This document shows positions 14,511 to 17,026 of a stretch of 17,026 nt of DNA, piece after piece. A program made the position numbers and the translations under genes. Origin of the DNA: an uncultured Campylobacter sp. (GTDB taxonomy: Bacteria > Campylobacterota > Campylobacteria > Campylobacterales > Campylobacteraceae). The stretch lies in NCBI GenBank assembly GCA_938046705.1, contig CALIWP010000117.1:1-17026 (forward strand), in the 5' to 3' direction. Position 1 is the stretch's first letter. Every line of letters starts with the position of its first letter. Below the pieces are notes generated by a model. The model worked only from the letters and a program-made list of their open reading frames with translations. It did no database searches and was not told the origin of the DNA.

Positions 14511-14562
14511 GCCGAATTACGAGTAAATTCGGCGCATAGTTTCGGCTAATTTTGAGCCGAAA
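14511..14562. terminator. Tandem hairpins between convergent genes, possible bidirectional terminator
   Basis: GCCGAATT at 14511-14518 pairs with AATTCGGC at 14526-14533 (7-base loop), and TTTCGGCT at 14540-14547 pairs with AGCCGAAA at 14555-14562 (7-base loop). The arms are similar enough that alternative pairings can form, and another ATTCGGC lies at about 14480. T-runs are weak. The position, between a plus-strand transcript and a minus-strand gene, fits a shared terminator. Confidence 0.5.
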
Positions 14563-14658
14563 TTTAGCTTAAGGCAGGACGGTTTTGCTATTTTGCATAT
14601 TTCGCGCGATATACGAATTCGTCTTTTTTAATTATCCTAGCAACCGTTACCTTCAGAT

Positions 14659-15786
14659 TTAGACATTAATATCTAGCTTTCGGATTTTATTTAGAGCTTC
14701 TAAAAGCTTGGTTACGTCCATTCCTTTTTCTTGTTCGGCTTTGATAAATTTCTCGAAAAACTCGCGCTTTATATCCTTATAAATATAGGTTTGACTTTTG
14801 CTAGTAGCCTGTATAGGTTTAAATTTCTTTTCTTTTGCGGCGTCTGTTTGCGCTTCCTCTTTGGCTGTTTTATCAAAGTCGCCCTTTTTTAGCGCGATTT
14901 TTTGTAGCGCGTCCCCGATACTCTCGCCGTTTTTAAATACGTCTTTTAGAAATTTAAAAAACTCTTTTTTACTCTCTTCGTCCGCGTAGCTCACGCGATC
15001 TTCTATCTCTTGCCCCAGAAGCGTAATGCGCTCTTTTGCGGGCGTTTGGTCGAAATTTAGCGTGCCGTCCTTGAGCGAAATTTTGACGTTTGCGTATTCG
15101 CCTAGGATTTTATTTGCCGCGTACTCGAGCCATTTATCTTTAAACTCCTCCTCGCTCATATCTGAATCCAGTAACTTTGAGGCCTGGGAGTCCATTATCA
15201 GGCCGCTGCCGCTACGCATGCCAAGCCCTGTGCCAAACCCTCCCAGATCCACGTTAAATTTACTCAAAAACTTATCCACGCTAAAGACGTCCTGCCTAAA
15301 TATATCGGATGGATCGCCCGCGTGCGCGATCAGAGCTTGCGTGCTATCTACGAAGCTTTTTAGCTCGGCGGCTTTTTCTTTGTCGGTACTCGGATCAAGC
15401 CCGTTTAATTTGCCCCAAATGCTGATTTTATCGTCTCTCGTGTAGCCGCTTAGAGAAAATATCCTCCTTGCAAATACCGGTTCTTCAGGCTTTAGCCCGA
15501 GCTCCTTACGCCAATCATCCACAACCTTTTCAAACCCCATTTTTACACCCAGCCACATGCTTAAATTTTTACCCGTTAGCTTCTCAGGACCAACCTTATC
15601 CGCCCAAATTTTTAGTTGGTCGTAGTCTAATTCGCTTGGATTTACCGTATCGTAATTAATCTGTGCCGTCAAATTTGACATCAAATTCGCCACTTCTTTT
15701 TCCTCGCGCGCTTTTAAATTTTGCCCGCGAGCGCCGCTAAAATCGAAATTTGCATTTGCGTTAAATCCGTTTACGCCGCCTATCAT
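14659..15786 (-). CDS. Orphan protein with a sigma-28 promoter, 375 aa
   Basis: I do not recognise the family. The N-terminus (MIGGVNGFNANANFDFSGAR) is small, polar and Asn/Phe-rich with no Sec signal, followed by a basic-acidic helix. The rest is soluble and mostly helical, with one glycine-rich stretch near residues 180-200 (GGFGTGLGMRSGSG) and a Lys/Glu-rich C-terminus (from about residue 305). There is no Cys. AAGGA lies 6 bases before the ATG. A near-consensus FliA promoter starts about 35 bases upstream, so the gene should be expressed with late flagellar genes. In Campylobacter, FliA-dependent orphans include flagellins, motility factors and proteins secreted through the flagellar export channel, and an unfolded polar N-terminus without a Sec signal fits the last group. 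That role is inference. Confidence 0.72.
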   Translation of the reverse strand: MIGGVNGFNANANFDFSGARGQNLKAREEKEVANLMSNLTAQINYDTVNPSELDYDQLKIWADKVGPEKLTGKNLSMWLGVKMGFEKVVDDWRKELGLKPEEPVFARRIFSLSGYTRDDKISIWGKLNGLDPSTDKEKAAELKSFVDSTQALIAHAGDPSDIFRQDVFSVDKFLSKFNVDLGGFGTGLGMRSGSGLIMDSQASKLLDSDMSEEEFKDKWLEYAANKILGEYANVKISLKDGTLNFDQTPAKERITLLGQEIEDRVSYADEESKKEFFKFLKDVFKNGESIGDALQKIALKKGDFDKTAKEEAQTDAAKEKKFKPIQATSKSQTYIYKDIKREFFEKFIKAEQEKGMDVTKLLEALNKIRKLDINV

Positions 15787-15818
15787 CTAAAATCCTTTTA
15801 AAATTTGGCTTTTTAACG

Positions 15819-15845
15819 ATATCGGCAAAATTTGAATAAAATTTA
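15819..15845 (-). promoter_or_regulatory. Sigma-28 (FliA) promoter
   Basis: Minus-strand TAAATTTT (plus 15838-15845), 11 bases, then GCCGATAT (plus 15819-15826). The classical FliA consensus is TAAAGTTT-N11-GCCGATAA, so spacing is exact and 14 of 16 positions agree. The predicted start lies about 25 bases before the ATG of the 375-residue orphan gene. Confidence 0.8.
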
Positions 15846-15962
15846 GAGTAAAAGATAAGAAGCGATATCAAATTTACGGTCAGCCGCCAAACCGCATGAA
15901 CGCTAACGAGCCGCCGTAAATTCGTGCCGCATAGCTACCGACCGGCAAACGCTAGCGTAAAT

Positions 15963-17026
15963 TTATTTTTGCTCAAAGTCCTCCCAGGGATTTACGCAGT
16001 ACGTGCCGCGGCCCGCGTGTTTAGCCCTATAAAGAGCATCGTCGGCGCGCTGAAGTAGCAGGTCAAACGAGCCGTGCCCGATCTGTCCTTCTGCTATACC
16101 CGCACTCACGGATAGTCCGCTAAATAGCGGATTTTCTTGACAAATTTTAAAAAATCGGTCGATCAAAATTTGCACGCGAGGCGCTATGCTTTGCATGTTT
16201 GCGCCGTCGGTAAATATCGAGATAAACTCGTCCCCGCCGATACGCACATTCATAGCGTCGTTAAAAATCTCTTTTATCAGCTCCGCGATCGCGACCAGAG
16301 CCTTATCACCCGCCTGATGTCCGTGCTCGTCGTTTACCTGCTTGAAGCGATCTAAATCCATATAAAGTATGCTCATATGCGTGGTTTTTAGCTTGTCTAA
16401 AAATGCGTCCAGCTGGTTGCGGTTAGCTAGCCCCGTGAGCTGGTCGTAGTGGGCTAGATGTTCGATATTTTGGAGATACTCGTACTCTTTCGTCACGTCG
16501 CGAGCGATGCCTACGGTACCGATGATCGTCTCTCCGTCAAATATCGGCGTTTTATACGTTTTTAGCTTGCTTAGATTGCCGTCTGCCTTCATCACCTCTT
16601 CGTCCAGCAGGCAGGTTTTGCGCGCGGCTACGACGTCGTCCTCGGTCTGGACGCAGACGTAGCCCGTTTGCTCGTATATCTCTTTTGGGATATTCCAGAT
16701 ATAGTAATGATCTTTACCGCGAACGTCGTCTTTTTGCTTATCTACGACCTCGCAAAAGGCGTCGTTTACCTCTAGGTGTAGTCCGTCCATATCCTTAAAC
16801 CAGATCATATCGGGAGACGAGTTTATCATCGTCTGCAACCACGTTTTTTGTAGCCACGCCTCTTTTCGCTCGGAGATCAAATTTAGCGCCTTTTCAAAGT
16901 AAAAATCGTCTAAATTCGCGCTTTCTAGCCAAATTTCATCGGCGGCATCTTTTTGTTCGCCGGTTATCTTGTCCGCATCCCTCGCGTAAATCGCCAAAAA
17001 GCCGTTTTTGCCGATACGGTTTTTTA
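15963..17026 (-). CDS. PAS-GGDEF diguanylate cyclase, N-terminus cut by the window edge
   Basis: It makes the second messenger cyclic di-GMP from two GTP. A PAS domain is recognisable from INSSPDMIWFKDMDG through GTVGIARDVTKEYEY, followed by the GGDEF domain: HYDQLTGLANR, MDLDRFKQVNDEHGHQAGD, the active-site RIGGDEF (plus bases about 16224-16244), and the C-terminal RADDALYRAKHAGRG. The frame stays open to the right edge of the window, with no ATG before the PAS domain, so the start and any upstream sensory or membrane domain lie outside; a TTG at 16997 is unlikely to be the start. The inhibitory I-site (RxxD before GGDEF) is missing: the matching positions read FNDA. It is upstream of the sigma-28 orphan gene on the same strand, 176 bases apart. 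Confidence 0.9.
   Translation of the reverse strand, partial: KNRIGKNGFLAIYARDADKITGEQKDAADEIWLESANLDDFYFEKALNLISERKEAWLQKTWLQTMINSSPDMIWFKDMDGLHLEVNDAFCEVVDKQKDDVRGKDHYYIWNIPKEIYEQTGYVCVQTEDDVVAARKTCLLDEEVMKADGNLSKLKTYKTPIFDGETIIGTVGIARDVTKEYEYLQNIEHLAHYDQLTGLANRNQLDAFLDKLKTTHMSILYMDLDRFKQVNDEHGHQAGDKALVAIAELIKEIFNDAMNVRIGGDEFISIFTDGANMQSIAPRVQILIDRFFKICQENPLFSGLSVSAGIAEGQIGHGSFDLLLQRADDALYRAKHAGRGTYCVNPWEDFEQK

Overview
The window looks like chromosomal DNA of a non-thermophilic Campylobacter, probably of the rectus/showae/curvus/concisus type. This rests on protein character, AAGGA-type ribosome sites, a GC content well above that of C. jejuni, extreme density of the palindrome AAATTT, and gene order. 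The run pyrE, frr, secG, BI-1-like gene, carbonic anhydrase, MscS channel matches my memory of the C. jejuni Cj0233-Cj0238 region. Species identity is inference.

Left part (1-4104): two calcineurin-fold phosphoesterase genes overlap by 4 bases on the minus strand. A tRNA-Ser(GGA) and an LCMT-type methyltransferase follow, also minus. On the plus strand come a divergent ThiD-like kinase, transcribed away from the methyltransferase, and an orphan membrane-anchored protein.

Middle (4105-7740): three gene-poor stretches flank or separate two minus-strand genes, an orphan VirD4/TraG-like ATPase and an RDD membrane protein. The first stretch carries an imperfect 85-base direct repeat around a very AT-rich patch that holds what looks like the 3' end of a foreign gene.

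Housekeeping block (7741-11667, all minus): in transcription order it runs BI-1-like protein, stand-alone ThiD2-like domain, secG, exported NodB-type deacetylase, frr, then a clear intrinsic terminator, then pyrE with its own candidate promoter. The ThiD2 and deacetylase genes appear to be additions to the block as I remember it in C. jejuni.

Right part (11668-17026): a plus-strand unit carries a beta carbonic anhydrase overlapping an MscS-family channel by 4 bases, then a 49-residue extremely acidic miniprotein gene. Convergent to it is a 375-residue orphan gene preceded by a near-consensus sigma-28 (FliA) promoter, which suggests a new member of the flagellar regulon. The window ends inside a PAS-GGDEF diguanylate cyclase gene that runs off the right edge.

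The most interesting points are the sigma-28 orphan gene, the pairing of an altered ThiD with a free-standing ThiD2, the acidic miniprotein, the orphan coupling-protein-like ATPase beside repeat-rich DNA, and the AAATTT enrichment. AAATTT fits the RAATTY methylation motif linked to DNA uptake in C. jejuni.
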